A stretch of DNA of 64,000 bases from Glandiceps talaboti (GCF_964340395.1 NC_135565.1:16504209-16568208); one strand, 5' to 3'. Positions 35,881 to 55,344 are shown, numbered from the stretch's first letter. Translations and numbers: made by a program. The notes: a model not told the origin generated them from the sequence alone.

Positions 35881-36655
35881 ATATATTGCTGGGACACCTA
35901 GCATCTGCTGGGGAAAATTTAATATTTCATATGTATGTTGTTACTTTTCCAGTAGTCGCAACATATGGTGACAATATCATGAAATATTGTTTGACGATTA
36001 TTATACCAAATTGAATACAAAAACAATATTATTTCATTGTTTGTTATTTTTTGGATAAGCTGACTATTTAGCTTGTGCCATAATAAAAGCCGTGAAGTAG
36101 GACAGTTAGAAATAAAACATTTTATTTGCTGCGTGGTATGAATGATATTGATATTCCATTATAAATTAGGTATATAAATATAAAGTGCCGACCACAGGGA
36201 AATCGATAAATATCGACTTTGCTATCTTTTACAAAATTTATTTTCGTTTCATTTTAACTTACAGCGTTGATAAACGGCTTTTGACAAAGGCATATAAAAA
36301 TTTATGTACCACGTCGACGAATGTAGAAGGACCGTCAATACACACAAGTTACAGTGAGTGTGTACACCGCGTAACGTAACGTTCTACTCTACCCACGTAC
36401 ACAGTTGATGTTGAACCGTGGTTGAAATTTATCACGTCTGTATTTTAATAAACCGAAATGTTCTCAGCCTTCTGTCCTAATTCTACGCTAATTTTACGCG
36501 AAAAATAAAGAAACTTGGTGTGATATTTTCGAAAACCTCTTTTTTATTCTATCGTCAGTAAAAAAAATTGTGAACAGACGACATGTCGGCAACTCTTTGG
36601 TTTACCTGAGGCTGACGTCTGCAAACATCACGGCGTTATACTGTTAGCTACTTAC

Positions 36656-36699
36656 TTGCTCAGATGTTTTATTATTTGGTTCTTTATCAGCGACGCCAT
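36656..36699 (-). CDS. BLTP3: BLTP3 (UHRF1BP1/UHRF1BP1L-like) coding exon 1
   Basis: A short first coding exon. The ATG at 36699 opens MASLIKNQIIKHLS, followed by two bases (AA) and donor GTAAGTAG. The split codon is completed by the G that opens exon 2 at 20904, giving K then FVKN. The peptide aligns residue by residue with the known vertebrate start (MAG-IIKKQILKHLS). The intron to exon 2 is about 15.75 kb. The 44-bp exon cannot be found by length and rests on the splice site, the exact phase and the match to the family. The gene is transcribed away from UBE2M, with 3.5 kb between the two start codons. Confidence 0.9.
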
Positions 36700-37280
36700 T
36701 ATCTCCTTTTGACTAGATAAGCTTCCAATTTCCCTGGACGAGATTTCTTCATGGCGAAATCACTGTATATTGAGACAATATCCCGGAATCGATCAGCTGT
36801 ATCTTCAATCTCGGTCTTTCATGACGGCAGCCATTTTCGAAAAATTAACTGGTACCCCTAAGTTAGCGAAACCTTGTACTGAATGAATAAAAAAACGGGG
36901 GGGGGGGGGGGGGCAATATTGGGCCGTCACCCCGGCCGTCGCGTGCGGCACGCAAGTGAAATTGTAATTTTCTTAGCCTATACATACCGACAAATTTTAA
37001 CAAGGAAATGCTTCATGTTTCAATAACGACTTGTAAATTCTGATAATGATGATAGTACACACGGATGTCGGTGTGACTGTACAGTGTATCATGTAGTGGC
37101 GGGTTGGGGGGGGGGGGGGGGGGAGGAGGAGGTTAGCTGCAATAATTGTAGCGTTGTGCTGCGATTTTGAGGGTTTTTTCGTCTGTTTTGGCGACTTTTT
37201 AAGTTTTGGTGTTTAACCCGCACCTGCTAGGTTTGGGGGGGGGGGGGCAGAAAGAAGGGATTTAGCTTTAAAGTGGGCAT

Positions 37281-37545
37281 ATGGATGAGGATTTTTAATT
37301 TATGAAGCAAATTTATCATGGCTTCCTACTTAAAAAATCAACGTGAAACAACATAGGCCAAGTCCTTGTTTGTATAATTAAACTCAATAAATTACTAAAG
37401 ATTAATAATTTTTACACATTAATATTTTAGCTTTTTGCAAAGTAATGCCTTATAAACATGCACACTTTGTAAATGTTGTTTCACGTTGATTTTTCAAGTA
37501 GGAATCCATGATAAAATTGTTTCATAAATCAAAAATCACAAATAA
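37281..37545. mobile_element. Fold-back MITE
   Basis: Inverted arms of about 65 bp, 37283-37352 and 37476-37541, share TTGTTTCACGTTGATTTTT and its complement. The centre is AT-rich. It lies between the BLTP3 and UBE2M starts. Confidence 0.7.
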
Positions 37546-39092
37546 TACCGAATCCTAAAAAAAAAAAAAAATAAGAAAAAAAAATAAAAGAGTTTGATTT
37601 TGAAAGTGGGAATAATAACTATTCACACTGTGTTTACCCAACGCTAGCACGGAGACACGGATGAATGCTTTACAGAGTACGGTGAGTTTGTTGATTAATT
37701 AATTGGGATTTAGAACGTGTGGTAATATTCACAAATACGTAACACAACATAAGCTTAATTGCTCTCGCAATTTCACCAAATGCAATGAAATGAAACGAGA
37801 AAGAACAATCATATCTCCATAGCTTCATTTCCACTGTATGTTGGGTAAACTTCTTTTCGAAAAAGGCGCTTTCTCTCAATTTTTTAGCATTCCGGGCATT
37901 ACCACACAATTTCATTCATTTTGAATTGATTAGAGAGTTGTAGATAAATATGAATTTTTGAAAAAGAAAAGGGTGAGAAGGTAAAGTTATTTGTCATTTT
38001 TCTAGGAAGCTACACAAAATGCACTTTGACAGTGTTGATGCCATTACGAACTGTCTGGTGATACGAGTTTGATCGCCAGGTTTAATTTTAATTCACTATT
38101 CATAACTGTAGAGGGCGATATACATAAATATCAAACGTCAAGAAATGCACGCACTCGTCTGTCATATCGGTCATTCATATGTACTATAATGAATTGTATT
38201 CCTAGTTAGTTTACTATTGTTCACATATGTTGACGTTAGATATTTTTACATTACAGACTAAGCTATGACAACTTTTAGTAGCTAGAGTATTATTTCAATG
38301 TGTCGTACGGTTGCCGTAAAGAGGTGTGTAGTTTTACAACGATGGATTCTTACATACTACTTGTCTGCAGTCTGTACTCAAATTTATAGTATTTAGCTAG
38401 GACATATAGCCACTAGCTCATTTTCAAATATAAGTAAATAGTGTGTCCAGATAACCACACCTAGCCCCCGACCCTAAACCTACTTTTGCATACAAGAATA
38501 TTACAAGTTACATCTATTTCCGTGTACACACCTTCAAGCGTTTGCCCCACTGTGATCACTTTTAAATCGTATTCCGGAGCGGAGAGAAGCCAGGTCTTTT
38601 TAGATTATAGCAGTACAGTCTGCATAGAATAAATACTAAGATTGTCTTCATTTGTTCTTTTACACCTCATCAAACTCTCTCGGAAGTATTCAACGGTGAC
38701 AGATGAATACTAGTATCTTATCTGGGGTCGAAGTAATTTTTTTTTAAAAAGAAAAATAAATAAATAAAATTCCGCCCTACCTACCCTATTTTTGAAGTCA
38801 CGTTATTATTTTGCCTAAGAATGATAACGTGTTGTGGATGTGATTTTAATTTAGTAATGGCAGTTTAAATTAGCAAAACGTTTAATGTATTCCCAACACG
38901 TAAGCCTGTATGCTGATTATGGAAGTTTTATTGACTAAAATCAGACACATTAGTACATAAAGCGCTCCTAGTGGCGAAACTGTACAATCTGTCGTCTTTC
39001 TGACAACAGGAAAATGGGTTTGGTGCGGTATCATGTTCACGTGGACGGTTTTTAGGTCTTCAAGGTCGTCTCCCTCTCCCTCCCCCTATCTA

Positions 39093-39307
<215 letters not shown>

Positions 39308-40203
39308 TTGGCACGTGCAACCGAGCGAAAATCAAGTGATATGAAATCATGAAATACTCAACGTTTACTCAATGAAAAGAGCTTTATTTCCTGAAGCGGC
39401 TTCCCCCTAGCCCCGGTCCCTTTAAATATTCTATCCGAGCATGGTCATGATACAAAAAATCGGGTTATGATGTATTTATGAATATTTAAAAAATACCATC
39501 ATCGGTGTCTGTATGTAAAAAGTCATCTATGTACTTGAATATAATCTTAGCCAACAAGCGATTGTGTGTTGTAAGATTAATATTACACATTACAAGAACT
39601 GTTTAGCTAGCCTTGTGATGGAAATCGCCCTTATTTTGTTCGCATCTTTTCTTTGGACTTTTACAATTTTTAATTGGAACTTTTCAATACTTATCCATCG
39701 TTTGTCAAGAGTATGCCACCCACTTCAAGCTTCAGACTTCTTGCATCATCTTTCACGTTAAAGCATTGATGAGACAAATAGTGCCACCAACGGTCAAATC
39801 GAAAATCCCTCCTTATTCGACTAATATGGCAGTCAAGCTCCAAAGTGGTAACGTGATTATTTCTGTGTAACAAATGTCAGTGCTGACGCCCAAAGAAAGA
39901 CAGTACAGAAAATCATATTCTCCTCACTTCATATTCAAAAGAAATACATAAAGCAACAAATAAAAAATTAAGTTATGTATAAATTTGTGGTAATTTAAAT
40001 CGGGAAAGTTAGGGGGTTACTTCGGTATGTCTGTTTGTCGTTTGTGCTATCTACTTCCCGAACACCGGACACAGTCTTTCTTGGTCTTTGGAAGAGAGAA
40101 CGATTTACAGAATTTCCCGGAATTTGTACCAAATAGTTTGGAATTTTGGACTTTATCAAGTAATCACACCTAACCACGGTGTGGATATCAAATTTTCAGC
40201 AAA

Positions 40204-43200
40204 ATGATCAAGTTATTTTCGTTAAAACAGCAGAAAAAGGACGGTGACGGATCATCGAAATCCAATACGAAAAGGGCTTCAGCGGCACAGTTAAGAATAA
40301 CGAAAGGTAATGAATGGAAACTAAACGAAATGAAAAGTTTTTTGATGATATTTACTGTTAAGGAAAATAGATCGAAATTGTGTAATTACGTTCAGATTTA
40401 TGTATGGTGCGACACAAAGAGTTTGGAACGTAGACGTCACTTCCGATCTAAATAAACCGCTGTTGCGTTTGCATGTTTGCGAAATGTTGTATAAGCTTAT
40501 TGATGAGTCATTGGTGACCCAAATAGGAAAGACAGAACCACGCTTAAAATGTTTTGTCATTTCCAAAATAAACGCACCCAAGTAAAACCATTCTTGTGGA
40601 GCCGTGAAGCGATTTCAATACTGCGTATTATATTGTACCAGAGGTCTCCTCGTTTTAAAAGTGAGATCTCGCAGACAGCGAGAGTCCATGATCGTTTTTT
40701 GACCATAACCTTAGGTGAAGGTCGTATATTAATCACTACGGCAAAAGAAAAAATCGGGGCAAATGTAAAATGTAGAACTATTGTTGTTCTGGTGGTACAA
40801 ATCAGTTGTATGCTGTGGTCTAATCACGATAATATCTTCCTAATTCCTAACCAACTCTATATGAACTCCCTAACTTGCATTACAAATGTGTATGTACTTT
40901 ACTGTATGTCAGTCCACTGTTCTACAGACTTACTACAGAGCTAGCTATACCAGCCAAAGAAAACAATAAAATCTGAATGTACAATTGAGGATGAAAGTAT
41001 TGTAACCTATTGTCACAATACAACCAGTGGAGGGGAACTAAAAAATGAAACACTCGTTAACTGTTACGACTTTACTTTCTGCTGTGTAATTCTTGAAGTA
41101 CCTTGTTGTTCATGATAAGTGGGTGAGTCAAGCCATTGCACTGTACAACCAGGCCAGTGTTTTGGCTAGTGTGTATATCTGGGTGGAGGTGAATCGGGTA
41201 AAACTGATAGATTTCCCAACCTAAAACCATAAAGTTGGTGGGGAACGCCAAGTCAAATACATTGGGAACACTGGATATTCTTCAATGAAGGAAGGTGTTG
41301 ATCATTGATCATTTGTTTGTACACAAGCCACTACAAGTTGGGAAAACAAGATCTCTAATTAATAAGATTTTGTTCCTGTGACATAGTGATATAATGTAAG
41401 GGTCTCCTACTTGTGAAACATTGCATTTCACATCAGGCAGTAAAATTAATCCATTTTCCAAAAAATAAATTTGACATCTTACTTACAATGTAAACACAGT
41501 GTTAGGTATTTTAGCCATGTGCTCAGTGACAGAATTAGATTTACCTATTTGAGACCATCTTGGATTTATAGGGTTTGTGATAAGAATTTTGGACAGTGAA
41601 CTAAGTTTAGTACAACAGTCAATAGTACCACAAGTGCAGTCAGGGTTAGGTGAGGATAGGAACAAGTTTGCTTATATTTATAACTTGAAATGGCTGTATT
41701 TGACCTGGGATAGTGGGAGACCCTCTAACACAAACAATATTTGTGACAACAAACACAAGCAGTCCACTGTTCTACACATACCTCGTACAGAAGGGGATGT
41801 TTTAATACCGAAGGAAGGTAAATAAGTAAACATGTCACTCAAAATGGGTTACTTTTTTCATGAAGTATCCCTAAACATGGGTCCATTTTCCCATTTGATA
41901 GTTCCATAACCCCCCCCCCCCCCACTATTTCATGTACAGCATGGCATTTTGATAGATAAGTGGTCATGTTCACAAGCAACACCCTGTGTTACACTCCAAC
42001 GGCCAAAGTATCTTCAGTCATTGCCTAAATCTAAAAAATGCCCATAGAAAAGGGCAGATGTTTGGAACCTAAAAGCTTGATGACACATCCTTCTCCAAAA
42101 TTTATTGATTTATCCAAGCAGTTTGCCCTCTAAGCCAATTTTACACACTACTGACGCACACAGTTTCTAGTGACACGCCAAAATTTCATGTTCCCTTATC
42201 TCTACTAAATTGGCGAGTCACAAGAAATCCCAGTTTTTATCATTTTACCTCACAACAACAACAACAACAATAACAATAACAATATTTGGCTATCATTAGA
42301 GGGCACACTGTATCCAAGTCTGTAAATGTTACAAGTCCCCCCCCCCTCCCATGTTACCATGGTTCTAATACTGCAGCATAATTTAATCACAGAAAGACTG
42401 AGTATTCTCCATTGTGTTTTTGTCTATTTCATTCTTTTCTTCATCTTTTTCTAACAGATATTACTGAATTAAATCTACCAAAAACATGTCAAGTAGAATT
42501 TCCAGACCCAGATGACTTACTAAACTTCAAACTTAATATCAGTCCAGATGAGGTAAGATACATGATGTACATATTGAATTACACAACATCCAAATAACAT
42601 ACTCATTTTTGACCAAATACATTCATTGACTTGGTAAATACAACAGCACAAATGGAAGGTTTCTGTTTAGGCCTAAAAAAAATTGTTTGTTTCCGGTTAC
42701 CCGACCACCTAGTTTTTCACTGCCGACCCTAAACTTTTTTTACATATTCGAAAAAAATAAAATGAAATCATGAAAATTGTGAAGTCTTGTGAGAAATATT
42801 GGATACGGGAACTGACATCAATTTAAAAAGACAATGTAAAACTGTTTTTCCAGTCTATCATGGCTGAACATCTGATAGGAAGAAATGAATAACACAGAGA
42901 GCACATGAAAACAACGGAAAACATAACTACCTGACTAGAAACTCAAAAAATGTGTATATAAAAAATCTACCTACCCTACCTATTCTAAAAATGAGTGTAA
43001 TCGGAACCACACAATGTTTTTTAGGCCTTACTAAGATTAAAGACAAACTAAATTTATATTGTTGCAAGATGTTGATAAAATCTATTACATGGACATTGAT
43101 GTAATTACATTGACAGTAGGGTGGCGATTGTGATGACTTCTATGATCTTGCAATGCACATACATTTACAATCTTGATTACAAAAGGGTTTTTCTGCACAA

Positions 43201-45341
43201 TAGAGGACCACATCACTTAGTAGTAATCTACCACATTGAACAAAGGTTTCAGTTTGTATCTATCTATCTATAGTAACTGAAGCCTCATTTCTTGTTGCAC
43301 TTACATCACTTTTAGTAATTTAAGTAATTCTGACAATGTAAATAAGTTGAAAATTAAAAAAAGCATGAATACCATTTAAAAAGGTAAAAAATCATGCCAT
43401 TGTATTTTGATATCCTTAATTTTATCTTGTTTTTTACAGGGTTTCTACAGAAATGGTAGATTTGTATTTAGCTTTAAGGTGAGTCCACATTTTTTGGAAT
43501 AAAAAGTTGAATTCTATTATGACACATGACACAAAATGTAGCAAAGTGCTTGCAGTGTTATCTGTAGCTGTAGTGATCATGAGTGTAGTGATTAATAGTG
43601 CATAATCATTTGCATATCATTTGCATACAGGTATATGCATATGCAATAAGTCAAATGTTTTCGGTATTGCTCTGCAGTGCAACTAGTATACCCATACCAG
43701 TGCAAGTAATTACTCTTACATATACAATATATAAGATAATTATTAAACTGATATTATGTTGAGAATAATTATAATTAAGATACCTTTTGGAACAAACATT
43801 ATGCTGTACATGTGAAAGGTGAACCGCAGTTTCGGCCATATCTCATGGCTGTGATTCACCACCAGGGTGCGCCCTCTGTGGTTGAAAATTGGAAACCCCC
43901 CTAATGGGTGGGATTTACTATGATGCTGGAGTAGACTTTGGGTAGTTCAAGTCCAGGGTCTCTGTTATATTATGTTGTCTGGTAAGATGTAAATGTGTCA
44001 GCACTGTCAGAGTATGTTTCAGTGAAACTTATTTGAATGGAAGCAAATATAAGTTGAGTTCTGGAATTTGTCACTGATAATGATTCCTTTGAATATCACA
44101 AGGTTGGACCAGGTTATCCACATGAAGCACCCAAAGTAAAGTGTGAAACACAAGTGTATCACCCCAATATTGATCTTGAAGGCAACGTTTGTCTAAATAT
44201 ATTACGGTAGGTACTTCGTACTTTTAGTTTGTCTACGTACATGATTAGAAACTATGCAGTGTCCATCATCATCATGAATGCCAGTACTGCTGTTTAAAAA
44301 AATCTGTTGTTATGGCATGTCTGTTAAATTTCTTAGAATACCTTTATGCAAAAATGTCAATAATGTTAACATGGAATTACATTTTTAGCACAATTGAAGT
44401 ACAGGTCATTAATGGTAAAGTGGGTGGGTGGGGGGGGGGGGGATGTTTGAATGGCTTCACATCAAAAACTGCCCAACCAAACCTTGGTATTGGTAGGGAC
44501 ATTACTTAGGTCTTGTCCAGTTACAGCTAGTATAGTGCTAAACTCCAATGTTTGAATCTCACTGTCCTGGATCACAGCTGTAATAAAATATTTTCCTGAT
44601 GTCAGAATTAATTTTAATACATGTTATATTTTCACAGAGAGGATTGGAAGCCAGTGTTGACCATTAATGCTATAATATATGGTTTACAATATTTATTTTT
44701 GGTGAGTATTTTTATTTCCCTGAATAATTTCAATTAATTTTTTGAAGTACATGTACAGCTAGATTTGAAATACTAATGTGGAAGTCAAGGTCTTGGTTTA
44801 CCAGGATAGACATAAATTAAAATTGTTGTTGTGACATGTTGCATGATTATATTGAATTGAATTGTATCATTAATCTTGTTTTTACCTAAATTATCTGTGC
44901 ATAAAGTCTTCTAAGCGCATTTCATTCAAATGATATGACTGCTATTGATTCTAAAGTTGTATCTGATAAAATCAATTAACTTCATATTTCTAAGTTAATG
45001 AATTTAACTTCGTATTGCACCAAAATTTACTTGTGCCGTGACTTCTGAAAACACTGACGAAGCCATGATGGATACCTGGCGAAAGCTTTGGTAAGCTAAT
45101 TAAATTTTGGTGCAATACGAAGTTAAACCCATTAACTTAGACTGAACTTTTGTACTGATGAGCTTTCAGCAAACTTCAATATTTCTTTTTCTTACAGGAA
45201 CCCAATCCAGAAGACCCCTTAAATAAAGACGCAGCAGAGGTCCTCCAGTCAAACAGACGACTATTTGAACAAAACGTGATGAAATCAATGCGAGGTGGCT
45301 ACGTAGGTTCCACATACTTTGAGCGGTGCTTGAAAACGTGA
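40204..45341 (+). CDS. UBE2M: UBE2M (UBC12), NEDD8-conjugating E2 enzyme, six exons
   Basis: Complete gene; coding exons are 40204-40306, 42458-42552, 43440-43478, 44103-44206, 44638-44701 and 45198-45341 (549 bp, 182 residues). All introns are GT-AG and every junction keeps the frame. The protein starts [12 protein letters not shown], the N-terminal peptide that docks UBC12 in the groove of the NEDD8 E1 subunit UBA3. The UBC fold follows, with the HPN motif ([19 protein letters not shown]). The catalytic cysteine is Cys109, equivalent to Cys111 of the 183-residue human enzyme. The C-terminus is [11 protein letters not shown]. By family knowledge it accepts NEDD8 from UBA3-NAE1 and, with RBX1, transfers it to cullins. 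Introns 1, 2 and 5 carry MITE insertions. The gene converges on the tetraspanin at 48545-54073 and diverges from BLTP3. Confidence 0.97.
42119..42310. mobile_element. hAT-type MITE with 8-bp target duplication (UBE2M intron 1)
   Basis: 192 bp. The inverted ends are CAGTTTGCCCTCTAA and TTAGAGGGCACACTG, and the exact 8-bp duplication TATCCAAG flanks both sides. It contains an internal (CAA)n/(TAACAA)n stretch at about 42251-42283. The 8-bp duplication and CAGTG terminus are typical of hAT elements. Confidence 0.82.
42670..43027. mobile_element. Harbinger/Tourist-like MITE, copy 2 (UBE2M intron 2)
   Basis: 358 bp, same family as 1442-1829 but inverted, with TTA target duplications at 42667-42669 and 43028-43030. 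Internal words such as CTACCTACCCTA and AAGACAATGTAAAACTG match copy 1 in reverse complement. It lies in intron 2 of UBE2M. Confidence 0.8.
44990..45140. mobile_element. Fold-back MITE in UBE2M intron 5
   Basis: Arms of about 40 bp, 44990-45030 and 45101-45140, share AACTTCGTATTGCACC with its complement. The inner word GGCGAAAGCTTTGG follows. The element ends 57 bp before the last UBE2M exon. Confidence 0.7.
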
Positions 45342-45663
45342 AAGAACACTAAACTCTTCAACACTTTCCTCTTATTTGACTGTACAATTATTACGCCACC
45401 AGACAAGAAGGGTGATCACATAGAGCTATCAATCTAGCATTTCGTCAGCCCACCCCTCTCTTTCATCCACAATGTTATAGCCTTAGTATTAGTATTAGTA
45501 CCTCAGACTAACCAGCACAAAGCAGGGGTGGACTGGTTATGATATGCTGGGAATCTCAAGTCTGTTTATTTAAAAGATTTATTTTTTAATTTTAATTTCT
45601 ATGTTTGTTTAATGCTACCCCTAGTAATATACGGTAAATATACTGTGGTTTCTTAAGAATCTC

Positions 45664-45669
45664 AATAAA
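45664..45669 (+). terminator. UBE2M poly(A) signal
   Basis: AATAAA about 320 bp after the UBE2M stop codon and the first canonical signal seen downstream. Assignment is by position only. Confidence 0.55.
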
Positions 45670-48522
45670 ATCTTATGGAGGTCAGGTAGTTGGCGATTCG
45701 GTCAAATATCTTTATTTGCATTTGAAACAGCTATTGTGTTACATTTAACATTTACATAATGTTGACTTTATCACTGGCAAGTTGTTGGATTCCATCATGT
45801 TATTTTTATCTTGGCTTGAATCTTCCATTAAAATTTCATTGTGATAGCCATTCTCCTCATCTGACACGGTGGCCATTCAAAGCTAATCCCGATTCTTGCA
45901 CGCGGAGTGGAAACGACAGTCATTCAGAACCATATTGTTGATAAAATGACAACATATTAATATTTATAAATAGAAAAATATAACTATTCAAGTGTTATTT
46001 TTATCACAATATGATCTTGAAAGATGCTGTTTGCGGGTTAACGATACTACTCGGCGTGAAAGATTGAGAAAGATTTTTGAATGACTACTTTGTCAGATGA
46101 AGAGACTGGGCATCAAGGTGAAAATTCAGACATGAAATATAATTAACAACTCTAGCAAAATAAAATAATATGAAATTGAGCAACTAATCAGTTAATATTT
46201 GGGCGGCACTCAAGACGAAAATATAAACATGTATTACAACGAGCAATTTGTAGACGATAGCAAAATTAAAGTAATAATCATATTAAACAAATATCCAATC
46301 CTATGTCAGGATTGGAGTCAAGACAAAAACGTATAAATATAATAGAAAGGGCAACAGAAGCTAAAATAAAGGTTAATTTGAATGATTCGCCAACTTGAAC
46401 GTCAGATTTTCATGAGATCAAGTTTAGACAGATTCTAAGATGGTAAAAGTTGTTGTAACCTAGCATCACACAGATGTTCATGTAACCATTGTTTAACAAA
46501 AACTAAGAATTGAAATGCAGATTTTGTCCAGTTTCTAATTTGATTTATAACCGTGTTATTAGAAGTCAAACACAATCATTTTTAATAAGAGTCTGTTAAT
46601 ATAAGCCTTCCTGTAGGGTCAGTTGGCTTCCTCCATGTCTTCATTTATTAGCTAGACCTAGACTGTGAAATGCTATCCTTGAGGGTGCATCAATAAGTAG
46701 ATATTATTTCTCAATATTTTCCCTTCCTTCAGCTGTGGAAAAAACAAGTGACCTAAGGGGCCTGGTCAATATGAGTTGAAGACGAGTAGTGGCAAAACCC
46801 ATATGTCTTTTGTATTTTCTGGCTGATTCACAAAAAATGGAGAAAGGGACACTGTTAATTAATCCTGAAAAATTATTTGCAGTTAATGAAAATTGGCAAA
46901 TGTAACCTCGTATATTCCTAAGACATGAAGTCAATTGAATCGAAAATATTGCTCTCTTTTTTTTTTGTCAGATGAAGTACATATTAAGTTGTGAATTGAG
47001 TACAAAGAAAATTTATCCTAAAAATTACTACCTGGTAGTCTGAGAGGCAGATGGCAAGCACATGGTGGGGTGACACATTTGCATTATTTACCTACAACCC
47101 CAGTATGTGTTTAAAATTTACACAACACAGGGACAAGGCAGACAGCTAGTTTGCCGTGTTATGGGTACAATTAGTTTATTCCCTTACAATTAATATGTGT
47201 TTTGATCATACTCAAATCCAGGGCCTTGACAGTAGATATATGACGTTTTATAAGCATGCTCTGGCAACTATTCCTGAAGAATGGGATGGACCACGTAGAT
47301 GTCACATATACGTCTTACCCTTCACCTTGGTATATTGGTTTAGTACGGTCAATTTTACTTTGTTATTGGACCATCCCATTTCAAAATAGGTGTGTTAGTA
47401 AATACTCTGTGTTATCACCCTGTTTCAGGTATATAACATGCATTTACCAATTTGTACAATAGATTAGAGATTAGATTAGGAATGCTTTTATTATTTTATT
47501 TTAAACTTTATTTTTCTTCACATTTTCTCGCACAATTAATGTTACATCTCCAGTATATTTTTGTTTCTTTCCTAATGCTCAAGATTTCTGAAAACTGTCT
47601 GAAATTCTTTGTGATTGGCTTTTGTTAAATAAATATACCCAGAACTAAACTTTATTAGGTTGTCTGTGTTTATACTTTCTACTAGTCTAGTTCCTGACAA
47701 TCGTGTTCCGATTTTACACTATGTTTTCTTCACACATTATGTCATGTCAATGTCATTGCTCTTGCACAGAATTCTGTGCTCCCCCTACAGTGTTCATATA
47801 AACATGATGATGTCGCGTTTTCGTTGATGGTTGACTGGGGAAATATACACCTTACTTAACATGAACTGCACTTTTGATGTTATTTTGTTCCTTAAGACTT
47901 CAAACCATCCTCTGTTAAAAATCAAGGAAAAGAAATACAATTCAAAACAACATCAAAATTAAGTCAATTTAGAATCCAATATGGCTGCCAAATCCAATAT
48001 GGCTGCCAAATATCGTGTTAATTCTATGTGAAAATAGACTTATTTTCCTTGAAAACAAGACGGTGAATGATCAAATTTTTTTCATTATTTCAAAAGGACC
48101 AGAAACAAGCTTCCATATTGCAATATTTGGAAAGATTTTAAGATTTTTTTTTATTTTCAGTGAAATTTAACCTTGAGGCATGTGCTACCTTAAAACAGTT
48201 CAATCCTTCTAATTAGCTGAATTGCATGACCTTTAACCCTTTGAACTCCAGATATATGACCTTTAACCCTATTCCATTCCAGACACAAGACAGAAACATA
48301 GACACCATTTTGATTTTAATTAAGTTTTCAACGAAATTTTTACCGTAGTGGTAAATGATAAAAAAAGTTATTTCTAAAATTTCATTCTGAAATAAAGTAT
48401 CAAATCATTCACCAGAAATTACAGGTAGACGAAATTTTTTGTTGCAATGAATTAGGAGGGAAAGTGCTTTCACTACAACATTTAATGAAACATTTAAAGC
48501 AAGTACAATAATTTACATCATT
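45670..48522. other. Convergent intergenic region
   Basis: It lies between the 3' ends of UBE2M and the first tetraspanin. It holds one palindromic repeat copy (46700-46850) and otherwise unremarkable AT-rich DNA. No gene recognised. Confidence 0.6.
46700..46850. mobile_element. Palindromic repeat family, copy 4
   Basis: ATATTATTTCTCAATATTTT at the left and the core AAGTGACCTAAGGGGCCTGG; the right end is diverged. Confidence 0.5.
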
Positions 48523-48528
48523 TTTATT
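48523..48528 (-). terminator. Probable poly(A) signal of the first tetraspanin gene
   Basis: AATAAA on the minus strand, 17 bp beyond the stop codon at 48545. If used, the 3' untranslated region is very short. Position is the only evidence. Confidence 0.4.
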
Positions 48529-48544
48529 CCGTGTTTTGTCATTT

Positions 48545-54073
<5,529 letters not shown>

Positions 54074-54699
54074 TATTACTCGAATCCCTGAGAAAGCAGT
54101 TATTCAATTTACACCCCGACCAAACGGCACCATACGATCTTGTCCATCATATTCATATTGTGCAACATTTGCACGCCGCGGTGCTTAATTTACATATTAT
54201 AGGTATGTCCAGGTGTATTTATGGTCGAACGGTGCTCAGTACACAGAAAAACAGTTGGAAAGGTAATTTATCCCTGCATGCAGACGGTTGAGAGACGATT
54301 AGGAGCTCCGTTATAAATGCGACTTCACTCGCTCGTGATGACGATACTACTGACATGTCATTCGACGTGCATATTAACAGGGTCGTCTATACACGTCGGT
54401 TGTATTAATCACAGACATGTTAAGTCATGCATGACTCTAAATCTACCATACAATTCCCGCCTAAAATGACCTGATGAAAAATTCTCGATTTATCACAATT
54501 TTAACAAACGAGTCGTCTTTTTGCCCCAGGGGTTTTGGCTATTGGCATAATATATGGCAATTTATCAAAATATAGCTTCTCTGTATACCAAATATTTTTA
54601 AATTCGCGTATTTTGCACTAATTGTAATATTTCGAATGAGTGTTAGTACTTTCTTTGACTTTGAACATTTTAAAACTTCACTCGCGTATCAAACAATAT

Positions 54700-54700
54700 C

Positions 54701-54780
<80 letters not shown>

Positions 54781-54786
54781 GGACGG
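54700..54786. repeat. (CAGA)n microsatellite
   Basis: About 20 units of CAGA, then CGGA, upstream of the first tetraspanin gene. Confidence 0.95.
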
Positions 54787-55274
54787 ACAGGGTTAATTAC
54801 TTGTCGTGTTTTATATACACGTATGGTGCACTCTTTATAAAGACTGTAAAATTGCAGTCCCTGAAAACAATAACTCGTTGCCCCTAATTCATGTATTCAG
54901 ATTAAATCGTGTCATAGTTTGACCCTAAGTGTATTTTATAGAATTCCACTGTCAGTGTTTTAAATTCTGCCAGGAGAATATAACATGACTCCCCTGAGAG
55001 TACCAACAGCATTAAGAGATAAGAACACGTAAGTTGACTCAACGGTTATATCTATAGTATTTATTTATTTCTGTCTTTAGCTTCAATATACTTTTAATTT
55101 GAATATCTATGCATATTTAAGGGTGGAAGTACAGACTAGTACTAGTAGTAGTCCAGACAAGTACGAGTAATCTGGGAAAGTACATTTGCAGGTATATCTG
55201 TATTTGTTACCTTATGGAAACTTTCCCATCGGAAATCGTCACCTTTCACGAACGTTGTTTTTGCCCTAATGCTT

Positions 55275-55313
55275 TTTGTTTTGTTTTGTTTTGTTTTGTT
55301 TTGTTTTGTTTTG

Positions 55314-55344
<31 letters not shown>

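Larger units (their letters stand above)
20905..36655 (-). other. BLTP3 intron 1
   Basis: The 15.75-kb intron is bounded by donor GTAAGTAG and acceptor TTTTGTCAG. It contains the fold-backs, MITEs, LINE tails and degenerate arrays listed separately. No embedded gene is recognised. Confidence 0.85.

Noticed and set aside
40400-40944. Plus-strand frames in UBE2M intron 1
   Set aside because: They lie between well-supported exons, have no recognisable domain, and the exon 1 to exon 2 junction is exact without them.
41483-41825. Overlapping frames on both strands in UBE2M intron 1
   Set aside because: No domain or splice support; both strands open by chance.
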